64,000 nt of DNA, taken from NCBI GenBank assembly GCA_023144635.1, contig JAGLFH010000049.1, positions 1 to 64,000 on the forward strand, given 5' to 3'. The DNA comes from Candidatus Auribacterota bacterium. Lineage in GTDB: Bacteria > Auribacterota > JAFGBW01 > JAFGJP01. Position numbers and translations under genes: made by a program. This document shows, one piece after another, positions 1 through 7,104 of the stretch. Every line of letters starts with the position of its first letter. Within the stretch, counting starts at the first letter, position 1. Under the pieces are notes generated by a model. That model was not told the origin of the DNA and did not search any database. It worked only from the letters and a program-made list of their open reading frames with translations.

Positions 1-58
1 AGGGACTTAAAATCCCTCGGTCTTTTAGACTGTACCGGTTCAAGTCCGGTCTCCGGCA
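1..58 (+). tRNA. tRNA-Leu (TAA), 5' part outside the window
   Basis: The 3' portion of a class II tRNA. The anticodon stem pairs 1-5 with 13-17 around a seven-base loop whose anticodon (8-10) is TAA, which reads UUA leucine codons. A long variable arm typical of Leu/Ser/Tyr tRNAs follows (about 18-33). The T arm is at 34-50 with a TTCAAGT loop, and the 3' acceptor strand is at 51-57 with discriminator A at 58. CCA is not encoded. The D arm and 5' acceptor strand lie before the window. Confidence 0.93.
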
Positions 59-199
59 TAAAATTATTATTCATTAAACATCATTTTATTGTTTCTCCTG
101 CTTTTGTATATTTCTATACTGTTTTATAGAAAACAAGAATTCTTTTATTTATACACAGTGCTTATATATTATTTTCTATTTTAGTATAAAAACAGTAGT

Positions 200-515
200 A
201 ATAATAAAGGATGTGAATAAGTGGATAACTAAAATTTACTTATGTAATTTCTTTTAAGCTAAATTCTTATAAAAAAAAAAGAAAGTATGAATTCATGTGT
301 ATAAGATGTGAAGAAAAATGTTGTTATCCACAGGGAGCAAAAAAAGGAGCCTTATCCACACCTTATTAAGAAGTTATTAAGAATATTATCCACAGGAGTT
401 TTTTTAAATATTACGAGTAATTTATATATTTTCTTTGACTGTGTTTATGAAGTATATAATGTTCTCTATTCGTTTTTGATTCATAGACCAATATTAAGTT
501 ATCAAATTGCTTGAT
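200..515. other. DnaA-box cluster downstream of dnaA (left arm of putative oriC)
   Basis: This gene-free stretch holds three perfect DnaA boxes TTATCCACA on the plus strand at 324-332, 352-360 and 386-394. Near-matches in the opposite orientation lie at 212-220 and 220-228. It is AT-rich. A short reading frame here (308-514) shows no protein-like features and its start overlaps the boxes. DnaA boxes beside dnaA are the usual mark of a bacterial origin; origin activity is inferred. The rest of 59-640 shows nothing else recognisable apart from the palindromic motif at 516-534. Confidence 0.72.
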
Positions 516-534
516 ATTTCAAAGCGCTGCGAAA
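516..534 (+). repeat. 19-bp near-palindrome, left copy of an inverted pair flanking dnaA
   Basis: The sequence ATTTCAAAGCGCTGCGAAA occurs here, and its exact reverse complement occurs at 2345-2363 on the other side of dnaA. It is itself an imperfect palindrome (TTTC..AGCGCT..GAAA). Each copy lies at the outer edge of a DnaA-box cluster. It could be a protein-binding site for origin control or a dnaA regulatory site; function unknown. Confidence 0.7.
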
Positions 535-640
535 TATGCGGGTGAATATTTTAATGGTCAAATGTATATTCACAGATATTAAATAACAAAAAGGTTGAAG
601 CAAAAGATAAGAATTAGTTTTTGGCGAAGAAAGATAAATA

Positions 641-1987
641 TCAGTTGCCGTGTATTAGTTCTTCTAACTTTGTAATATTAGCTCTTAAGCGGTCGTCTTT
701 ATCAATATTAGTCTCAATTTTTCTGTAGGCATGTATAACTGTAGTATGGTCTCTTCCACCGAAAAACTTTCCTATTTCAGGAAGTGAAGCATCAGTATGT
801 TTTCTAGAAAGATACATAGCTATTTGTCTAGGCAATACAATATATCGGGGTCTTTTTTTTCCTTTAAGGTCTGTAATAGTGATGCTGAAGTATTCAGCGA
901 TTACATTTTGAATGGAATCTATATTCACGCGATTTGTTGTTTCATGTTTTATAAGATCCTGAATGGCTTCTTTTGCAATGTCAATATCTAGAGGAACATG
1001 ATTAAAACGTGAATAAGAATCTACTCGTATAAGAGCCCCTTGAAGAGTTCTTATGTTTGATTTTATCGTTTCTGCTATAAAATCAATAATAGTTTCAGAT
1101 ATTTTTATGCCATTGTTTTCTGCTTTTTTTCTTAAGATAGCTACACGTGTTTCAAAATCAGGCGGCTGCAAGTCAGCAGAAAGTCCCCACTCAAAACGTG
1201 AAACCAATCTTTCTGCCATATTAGATATTTCTTTAGGAGGTTTGTCGCTTGAAAGCACGATCTGTTTGTGAGAATCATATAATGTATTAAAAGTATGAAA
1301 AAATTCTTCCTGTGTTCTTTCTTTATTGCCAAGAAATTGAATATCGTCTATTAAAAGAGTATCTATAGTGCGAAAAGCGTTTCTAAACTCTATCATATTT
1401 CCTTTTTGGATGGCATTTATAAGAAGATTGGTGAATTCCTCGCAAGTAATATAAACAACTTTTTTTAAAGCGTCTTTTTGCTTAACAAAGTGACCTATTG
1501 CCTGCATCAGATGAGTTTTACCAAGACCAACGCCTCCATAGATAAAAAGAGGGTTATAAGCTTTACCAGGTGCTTGAGCAACGGCAGTTGCTGCGGAATG
1601 TGCTAAACGATTGTTAGAGCCCACAACAAAACTGTCAAAATTAAATAAAGGATTGAGAGGTAATGAGGAGGTCGCTTTAGAAGAAACAGGTATTACTTTC
1701 TTTTGTTTTTTTCTTGAAACAGCTTTACTTGTCGGTTCTAAAGGGCGAAGTATTCCCGGCTGAAGCACAATATTGATAAATCTTCCGGCAATTGCTTGAA
1801 GAAGAGACTCCATATCTTCAAGATATCTGTCTTTTATCCACTCTAGAAAAAAAGCATTAGGGACTTCCAAAAACATTGTGTCATCTGAACTTGAAACATA
1901 TTGGATTGGAGCCAACCATGTATCAAATATATTATCATCATGCTTCTTTTTGAGGGTGTCGAGTAGTTTATACCAGCTATTTTTCAT
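641..1987 (-). CDS. dnaA: Chromosomal replication initiator protein DnaA
   Basis: DnaA binds DnaA boxes and opens the origin in an ATP-dependent step. The 448-residue length is normal. The protein has the N-terminal domain I (WYKLLDTLKKK), a basic linker, an AAA+ core with Walker A GGVGLGKTHLMQA and Walker B IDDIQFL, and the C-terminal DNA-binding signature GGRDHTTVIHAYRKIE. The ATG start at 1987 is followed by the usual DnaA N-terminus. Perfect DnaA boxes lie on both sides (324-394 and 2012-2315), so autoregulation is likely. The usual neighbour dnaN is absent; the flanking genes are a tRNA-Leu and rsmI. Identification is essentially certain. Confidence 0.98.
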   Translation of the reverse strand: MKNSWYKLLDTLKKKHDDNIFDTWLAPIQYVSSSDDTMFLEVPNAFFLEWIKDRYLEDMESLLQAIAGRFINIVLQPGILRPLEPTSKAVSRKKQKKVIPVSSKATSSLPLNPLFNFDSFVVGSNNRLAHSAATAVAQAPGKAYNPLFIYGGVGLGKTHLMQAIGHFVKQKDALKKVVYITCEEFTNLLINAIQKGNMIEFRNAFRTIDTLLIDDIQFLGNKERTQEEFFHTFNTLYDSHKQIVLSSDKPPKEISNMAERLVSRFEWGLSADLQPPDFETRVAILRKKAENNGIKISETIIDFIAETIKSNIRTLQGALIRVDSYSRFNHVPLDIDIAKEAIQDLIKHETTNRVNIDSIQNVIAEYFSITITDLKGKKRPRYIVLPRQIAMYLSRKHTDASLPEIGKFFGGRDHTTVIHAYRKIETNIDKDDRLRANITKLEELIHGN

Positions 1988-2344
1988 AGTAATTATTCAC
2001 ATATTCACAAGTTATCCACAGTGTGGTGGATAAAATTTTTAGCATTAATTGTGACGAGAAACAAAATTAACATCATGAAAAAATTGAGGCAAGAACTTTT
2101 TTATTTAACCATAAATTAGTCTGTAACAACGTGCAGATAGGTTGATTACAAAAGTAACAAAAAGAGGTTTTTTTGTCACAAAAAATGTATATAAAAGAGG
2201 TTTTTTTACAAGTTAAAAAGTTATCACCATTATTCACAAGTTGTAAACACGATACTTTTTGAAGGTTATGTAAAAATTTTTTATTAATCCACATTTCATC
2301 CACAACTTATCCACATATGGGGGCGCATGTTTTTAGCCTGAATC
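1988..2344. other. DnaA-box cluster upstream of dnaA (right arm of putative oriC)
   Basis: Perfect DnaA boxes TTATCCACA lie at 2012-2020 and 2307-2315. One-mismatch boxes are at 1993-2001 (TTATTCACA), 2025-2033 (minus orientation) and about 2230-2238. The segment between them is AT-rich and has no credible gene. It also contains the dnaA promoter region, so boxes close to 1988 may mediate autorepression. The AT-rich stretch at about 2365-2560 could be an unwinding element (inference); nothing else is recognised in 2364-2664. Confidence 0.75.
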
Positions 2345-2363
2345 TTTCGCAGCGCTTTGAAAT
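2345..2363 (-). repeat. 19-bp near-palindrome, right copy of the inverted pair flanking dnaA
   Basis: The exact reverse complement of 516-534. It lies 30 bp beyond the outermost perfect DnaA box (2307-2315), mirroring the left copy, so the pair brackets dnaA and both box clusters. The symmetry suggests a site that acts on the origin or on dnaA; no known binding protein is recognised. Confidence 0.7.
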
Positions 2364-2664
2364 TTTAAGCCATTTAACAAACCTATTTAGGAAAATAAAT
2401 TAAAAGCTATTGCAGAGAAGGAGCTACGTCATAAAAACAGTTGAATGGTATTTAAAACTTTTTTGTAGCATGTGAATAAATAAAGTACAAAGTCATGAAT
2501 ACAACTTATATAAAAGTTCATTATTTATTAAAAAAAAATTTATTTTGACTGTTTTTGTGAAAGAGACAGGTTACTCTAGATATTCAGGTTAGATTTTTTC
2601 AGATGATTTAGCCGGAGTATTTAATAAAGCTTGCATTTGTGATATACTGCCTAGAGGTAAAGCC

Positions 2665-3405
2665 ATGAAAGGAACATTATATATTTTATCAACACCAATA
2701 GGAAACAGGCAGGATATAACTCTGCGTGCTCTTGATATATTAAAAAAAATTCCGGTAGTAGCAGCAGAAGATACCAGAAAAACGGGACTTCTTTTAAAAT
2801 ATTATGGTATAGAAAAAAAACATTTTATAAGTTGCCATCGCTTTAATGAAAGACAAAAAGCAAAAAAAATTTTAAACATCCTAAATGATGGAAACGATGT
2901 AGCACTTGTTACTGATTCAGGCACACCATGTATATCTGATCCAGGATCTTTTGTTGTTAATGAAGCACATCAAGAAGGAATAAAAGTAATACCAATACCA
3001 GGCCCCTGTGCTGTTACGACAGCATTTTCAGTATCAGGATTGAAGGATCCTTCATATTCTTTTATAGGTTTTTTGGGAAAAAAAAGAAAGGATTTGATAA
3101 AAATAAAAGATCTATTAGAAGTAAACCGTTTTCCAGTTCTTTTTTATGAGTCTCCAAAACGGGTTATGCGCACTCTTGCCAGATTACAAGAAATTGTTCC
3201 TCAAAGCACAGTAGTTTTTTGTCGAGAACTTACAAAACTGCATGAGGAAGTTTTAAAAGGAAAAATAGAAGAGATACTTGAGATCTTGACAAAAAGACAA
3301 TCAATAAAAGGAGAAATAGTAATAGCAATTACGATTTCAGAAGATAATGATGAAAAGAAAGGCGAAAGAAAAAAAAGAGAAAGAGAAAATAATCCTTCCT
3401 TATGA
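2665..3405 (+). CDS. rsmI: 16S rRNA (cytidine-1402-2'-O)-methyltransferase RsmI
   Basis: RsmI 2'-O-methylates C1402 of 16S rRNA in the ribosomal P site, using SAM. The tetrapyrrole-methylase fold is recognisable: LYILSTPIGN..DIT at the N-terminus, AEDTRKTG, the SAM-binding loop TDSGTPCISDPG and the segment IPGPCAVTTA. At 246 residues it is shorter than many homologues (about 280) and ends in a lysine/glutamate-rich tail. An AGAGGT ribosome binding site at about 2653 supports the ATG at 2665. It overlaps the next gene by 59 bases, so the two are probably co-transcribed. Confidence 0.95.
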   Translation: MKGTLYILSTPIGNRQDITLRALDILKKIPVVAAEDTRKTGLLLKYYGIEKKHFISCHRFNERQKAKKILNILNDGNDVALVTDSGTPCISDPGSFVVNEAHQEGIKVIPIPGPCAVTTAFSVSGLKDPSYSFIGFLGKKRKDLIKIKDLLEVNRFPVLFYESPKRVMRTLARLQEIVPQSTVVFCRELTKLHEEVLKGKIEEILEILTKRQSIKGEIVIAITISEDNDEKKGERKKRERENNPSL

Positions 3406-4126
3406 AAAAGAGCAGGAGCAGGAACACGCATACTATCATGTTATAATTGCACTTGCCAATTCTATTGAAGCAAGAGACAGCTATACCATATCTCACACTT
3501 TAAGAGTGACAAGAATAGCAGAAAGTATTGCTAAATATATAGATTGGTCAAAAGATAAAATAAAACAGATCCGATTAGGCGGAATATTGCATGACATAGG
3601 AAAAATAGGCATAAAAGATACGATTCTTCAAAAACCGGGGAAGCTAACATTGAGAGAAAAAGAAGAAATGCAAAAGCATCCTGAAATTGGAGCAAACCTG
3701 GTAAAAAAAATTAAGTTCCTAAAACCGGTGATTCCTTTTATTCTTTCTCATCAGGAACGTTTTGACGGAAAAGGATATCCTTATAAACTAAAAGGGAAAC
3801 AGATACCAATAGAAGGAAGGCTTATGGCTGTTGCTGATGCTTTTGATGCAATGACAAGCAACAGGCCTTATAGAAAAGCAATGGACAGAGAAAAGGCTCT
3901 TCAAGAACTTATAAGCAATAAAGGAAAACAATTTGATCCCGAAATGGTAGATGCTTTTTGTGATCTTTACAAAAAAGGAACTATTGGTCTTATACTGGAC
4001 AAGTTCAAACAAAAAAACACAATGCATCTTTGTACATTTTGCTCGAGCATAAAATCTTTAAAAGGCAGCAAAACAGGAAACAGTTTCTTTAGCTGCCCGG
4101 GATGCGGAGAGATTAGAAAGTACTGA
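3347..4126 (+). CDS. HD-GYP domain phosphohydrolase with C-terminal zinc ribbon
   Basis: HD-GYP proteins hydrolyse cyclic di-GMP. The signature residues are present: LHDIGKIGI (HD), HPEIGANLV, HQERFDGKGYP (GYP) and ADAFDAMTSNRPYR. There is no receiver or sensor domain. A short charged N-terminus leads directly into the catalytic domain. The C-terminus carries a four-cysteine zinc ribbon (C229-x2-C232 and C250-x2-C253), an uncommon addition. The start lies inside rsmI and no alternative downstream Met precedes the domain. With the PilZ protein at 6117 it hints at c-di-GMP signalling in this organism. Confidence 0.9.
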   Translation: MMKRKAKEKKEKEKIILPYEKEQEQEHAYYHVIIALANSIEARDSYTISHTLRVTRIAESIAKYIDWSKDKIKQIRLGGILHDIGKIGIKDTILQKPGKLTLREKEEMQKHPEIGANLVKKIKFLKPVIPFILSHQERFDGKGYPYKLKGKQIPIEGRLMAVADAFDAMTSNRPYRKAMDREKALQELISNKGKQFDPEMVDAFCDLYKKGTIGLILDKFKQKNTMHLCTFCSSIKSLKGSKTGNSFFSCPGCGEIRKY

Positions 4127-4136
4127 TTCAAAGACT

Positions 4137-4871
4137 ATGCCCTTAACAAAAAAAGTAAAAGATAACATTCATATAGTCCTTGTCAAGCCAAGGCATGCCG
4201 GAAATATAGGTTCAACAGCAAGAGCTATGAATAATATGGGGTTTACACGTCTCATTCTAATTGATCCTGTTGATTACAATGTTCCGGAAACATATATGAT
4301 GGGGTGGAACTCAGAAAGCATTATTCGAGATGCCTTGGTATTCGATACACTTGAAAAAGGTCTCAAGAATGTTCATCTTGTTATTGGTACTACAAGAAGA
4401 AAAGGAAAATCACGTGAAAATCAGTTTGCTTTTGAAGAAGTAATAGATCAGGTCATAGATGTTGCACAAAAACACAAAGTAGCTTTTTTATTTGGTACAG
4501 AGAGTAAAGGTTTATTAAACAAAGAACTTAAACAATGCCACAAGCTTTGTTTTATTGATACTCACAGTTCTTTTCCTTCTCTTAATCTTGCACAAGCTGT
4601 TCTTGCCGTGTGTTATGACCTGCACAAAAAAATACGCACAAAAAGTCCTCGTGCAACAATTAAACTTGTAAAAAAAGACCATATTGACCATATGTATGAA
4701 CATATTGATAAAGTTCTGAATATTTTAGGTTATGGAATAAAAGGGAACAGGCCGCTTCACCAGCAGATTCTTAAAAGAATAAGAACCATTCTTTCGAGAA
4801 CTTTGTTAGAAAAAAAAGATGTGCAGATGATAAGAGGAATTTGCCAGCAAATAGAGAAGAGAAAAAAATGA
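4137..4871 (+). CDS. trmJ: TrmJ-type tRNA 2'-O-methyltransferase (SPOUT/TrmH family)
   Basis: TrmJ methylates the ribose of position 32 in tRNAs. SPOUT knot motifs are visible: VKPRHAGNIGSTARAMNNMG near the N-terminus, LFGTESKGL, and SLNLAQAVLAVCYDL. The C-terminal helical extension (about residues 165-244) and the 244-residue length fit TrmJ better than TrmH or TrmL. It starts 10 bases after the HD-GYP gene, and its stop overlaps the next start (ATGA at 4868), indicating one operon. Exact target nucleotide is inferred from the family. Confidence 0.88.
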   Translation: MPLTKKVKDNIHIVLVKPRHAGNIGSTARAMNNMGFTRLILIDPVDYNVPETYMMGWNSESIIRDALVFDTLEKGLKNVHLVIGTTRRKGKSRENQFAFEEVIDQVIDVAQKHKVAFLFGTESKGLLNKELKQCHKLCFIDTHSSFPSLNLAQAVLAVCYDLHKKIRTKSPRATIKLVKKDHIDHMYEHIDKVLNILGYGIKGNRPLHQQILKRIRTILSRTLLEKKDVQMIRGICQQIEKRKK

Positions 4872-6058
4872 AAAGCAGCAATTTTTTATATAAATTAAAT
4901 AAAGCAGCAAAGAAAAGGGATGAGATGCTTGCACCCTATGCTCAAAAAAGCTGTGATTCCAGAGGGAGGGAATTTAAAGAGCAAGAACATCCTATGCGTT
5001 CTCCTTTTCAACGTGACCGAGACCGGATTGTACACTCAAGAGCTTTTAGAAGGCTGGAATATAAAACACAAGTTTTTATTAATCATGAAGGAGATCATTA
5101 CAGAACGCGCCTTACACATACCATTGAAGTAAGTACTATAGCTAGAACAATAGCAAAAGCACTTTTTCTAAATGAAGATCTTGCAGAAGCGATTGCCCTT
5201 GCTCATGATGTAGGACATCCGCCTTTTGGACACACAGGAGAGGATATTCTTGATGAGCTTATGCATGATGAAGGAGGTTTTGAGCATAATCTCCAGTCTC
5301 TTAGAATAGTAGAAAAACTGGAGCGTAAATATCCAGTTTTTAAAGGATTAAATCTTTCATGGGAAGTAAGGGAAGGAATAATCAAACACCGATCTTCTTT
5401 TGATGAGCCTGCATTTATAAAAAAATATAATATTGATCGTTCACCTTTACTAGAGGCTCAGATCGTTGATTTTTCTGATGAAATAGCATATACAAGTCAC
5501 GATCTTGATGACGGACTTTTATCAGGTTTGATAGATGAAAGACAGTTAGATGATGTTACATTGTGGGCAGAGGAATATAAAAAAGTAAAAGAAAAATTTC
5601 CATGGCTTGATGTAGAAGTAAAAAGGTATTACACGGTACGGAACCTGATCGATGTTTTTGTTTCTGATTTAATAGGACAAAGCTATAAGAACATAATTTC
5701 ATCAAAGATTAAAAGTGTTAAGAAAATAAAAGAGCATCCGTCCTTTCTCATAAGTTTTTCAAAATCATTAGACAAAAAAAACCATGACCTAAAAGTTTTT
5801 TTGATGAACAATCTTTATAAGCATAAAAAGGTTGTATCAAAAAACAAAAAGGCACGTAAAATAATACGAGATATTTTTTTATATTATTTGAATAATCCTG
5901 CGGAACTCAAATTGTCTACGAGGAAAAAAACAAAAGAGCGGTCATTAAAGAGAGTGATTTGTGATTATGTAGCAGGCATGACGGATCGTTATGCTATTTA
6001 TTTATACAAAAAACTTTTCCCTTCAAAAAGTAAAAGTTTTTTTGAAGAATATGTCTAA
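4868..6058 (+). CDS. dgt: dGTPase-like HD-domain triphosphohydrolase
   Basis: Deoxyguanosinetriphosphate triphosphohydrolase-like proteins cleave dNTPs to nucleoside and triphosphate. The N-terminal signature is present (QRDRDRIVHSRAFRRLEYKT), followed by the HD metal site (HTIEVSTIARTIA; LAHDVGHPPFGHTGE) and later DFSDEIAYTSHDLDDGL. An upstream in-frame ATG exists at 4841, but the ATG at 4868 overlaps the trmJ stop in the ATGA arrangement and gives the normal N-terminus. Length 396 residues is typical for the short (non-E. coli) type. Substrate preference cannot be read from the sequence. Confidence 0.93.
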   Translation: MKSSNFLYKLNKAAKKRDEMLAPYAQKSCDSRGREFKEQEHPMRSPFQRDRDRIVHSRAFRRLEYKTQVFINHEGDHYRTRLTHTIEVSTIARTIAKALFLNEDLAEAIALAHDVGHPPFGHTGEDILDELMHDEGGFEHNLQSLRIVEKLERKYPVFKGLNLSWEVREGIIKHRSSFDEPAFIKKYNIDRSPLLEAQIVDFSDEIAYTSHDLDDGLLSGLIDERQLDDVTLWAEEYKKVKEKFPWLDVEVKRYYTVRNLIDVFVSDLIGQSYKNIISSKIKSVKKIKEHPSFLISFSKSLDKKNHDLKVFLMNNLYKHKKVVSKNKKARKIIRDIFLYYLNNPAELKLSTRKKTKERSLKRVICDYVAGMTDRYAIYLYKKLFPSKSKSFFEEYV

Positions 6059-6116
6059 AAATTGAATTCACTATTTTTTCTGTGCAGTTTTTTTTTGATA
6101 TTTGATTTTTGTAAAT

Positions 6117-6548
6117 CTATTCTTCAATATTTGCCCTGTCGTTGAGATAATTTAAAAGAAGTTCCTGATGAGAAGTTTCTACGCCAACAAAATTAATACC
6201 GATATCATAAATATTGTCTCGAAGAAATTCTATCCTTATAACTTTTCCAAGTATAAGAAAAGGTTTTGTCGGGTAGCTTATATCACTCCCAAAAAAGGTT
6301 TTTTTATATTTTTCCCAATTTGGGAGGATGATTTCTATTTTAAGAAGATCTTCAATATCAAATTTTTTTGAGCTTTCAAAAAGGATGCCGCCTGCTGAGA
6401 TGTCTTTTGTTCTAACTTCGATTTTGGTGTTTTCCTGTTTAAGGTTCATTTCAGCATGAATATCACAAAGCGATACATACATTACGTTTTCGCGGGGAAT
6501 GCGGATGTATTTTCTTTTTTCAGCAGGAAACGTCAGATCATTCATCAT
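6117..6548 (-). CDS. PilZ domain protein (probable c-di-GMP receptor)
   Basis: A stand-alone PilZ protein of 143 residues. The c-di-GMP binding motifs are intact: RxxxR at R12-R16 (RKYIR) and DxSxxG at D49-G54 (DISAGG). PilZ proteins sense the second messenger and control motility, adhesion or secretion. The gene overlaps the end of the STAS gene by 11 bases, so the two are translated together. Two adjacent ATG codons (6548 and 6545) are possible starts. Confidence 0.9.
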   Translation of the reverse strand: MMNDLTFPAEKRKYIRIPRENVMYVSLCDIHAEMNLKQENTKIEVRTKDISAGGILFESSKKFDIEDLLKIEIILPNWEKYKKTFFGSDISYPTKPFLILGKVIRIEFLRDNIYDIGINFVGVETSHQELLLNYLNDRANIEE

Positions 6549-7050
6549 TTTGCTGTTTTTCCAAATAGTTTTTAAAATTTTCGACTACGTTGCCAAACTC
6601 TTCTTTATTATGTTCACTTAATTTTTCTAGTATCTGGTGGGCTTTTAAAATTTGTTTTGCCTTTTGTATTTTTGAATATGTTTCAGCAAATTGCCCTGCT
6701 ACAGTTTCAATATCTTTATATTTTATGCAAGTATCGCTATCAGCCAAGCAAACGATTTTATCAAGCCCAATAGTCTTTATATCTTCAAGTAATTTGCTGC
6801 TGGCGTTACCTATATAAAATTCACCATCAGGTTTTGATTCTACATATTCTGCGAGTTCTACAAGTACCCCAAAATAAGTGCTATCCATGTAAGCACATTC
6901 AGCTACGTCAATGAGAACGGATTTTTTTCCTTCATTGACATACTTTTTAATGAATTCAAGAAAATATTTTGCATTTTCCCAAGTTGCATTTCCTTCGATC
7001 TGTATTTTAAGACTATTTTCAAAGGAACCAACTTTTATGTTACATGACAT
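6538..7050 (-). CDS. STAS domain protein (anti-sigma factor antagonist-like)
   Basis: Residues 1 to about 105 form a STAS domain as in SpoIIAA/RsbV. The segment VLIDVAECAYMDSTYFGVL contains the usual phosphorylation site position (D56-S57-T58). A charged helical tail of about 60 residues follows. A GAGGAG ribosome binding site precedes the ATG at 7050, and a possible promoter with TATACT as -10 lies in the gap after uvrA. It is coupled to the PilZ gene downstream. No cognate kinase or phosphatase is nearby, so partner and output are unknown. Confidence 0.85.
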   Translation of the reverse strand: MSCNIKVGSFENSLKIQIEGNATWENAKYFLEFIKKYVNEGKKSVLIDVAECAYMDSTYFGVLVELAEYVESKPDGEFYIGNASSKLLEDIKTIGLDKIVCLADSDTCIKYKDIETVAGQFAETYSKIQKAKQILKAHQILEKLSEHNKEEFGNVVENFKNYLEKQQNDE

Positions 7051-7104
7051 ATTTTTTTACTCCTCGTTATAGTATAACGGATATTTGTATACAGGAGCAA
7101 GCAG

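Noticed and set aside
308-514. 68-residue reading frame left of dnaA
   Set aside because: It overlaps the DnaA boxes, lacks a ribosome binding site and has no protein-like pattern.
516-534. parS-like site
   Set aside because: The palindrome core AGCGCT does not match the parS core; no parA/parB genes are nearby.
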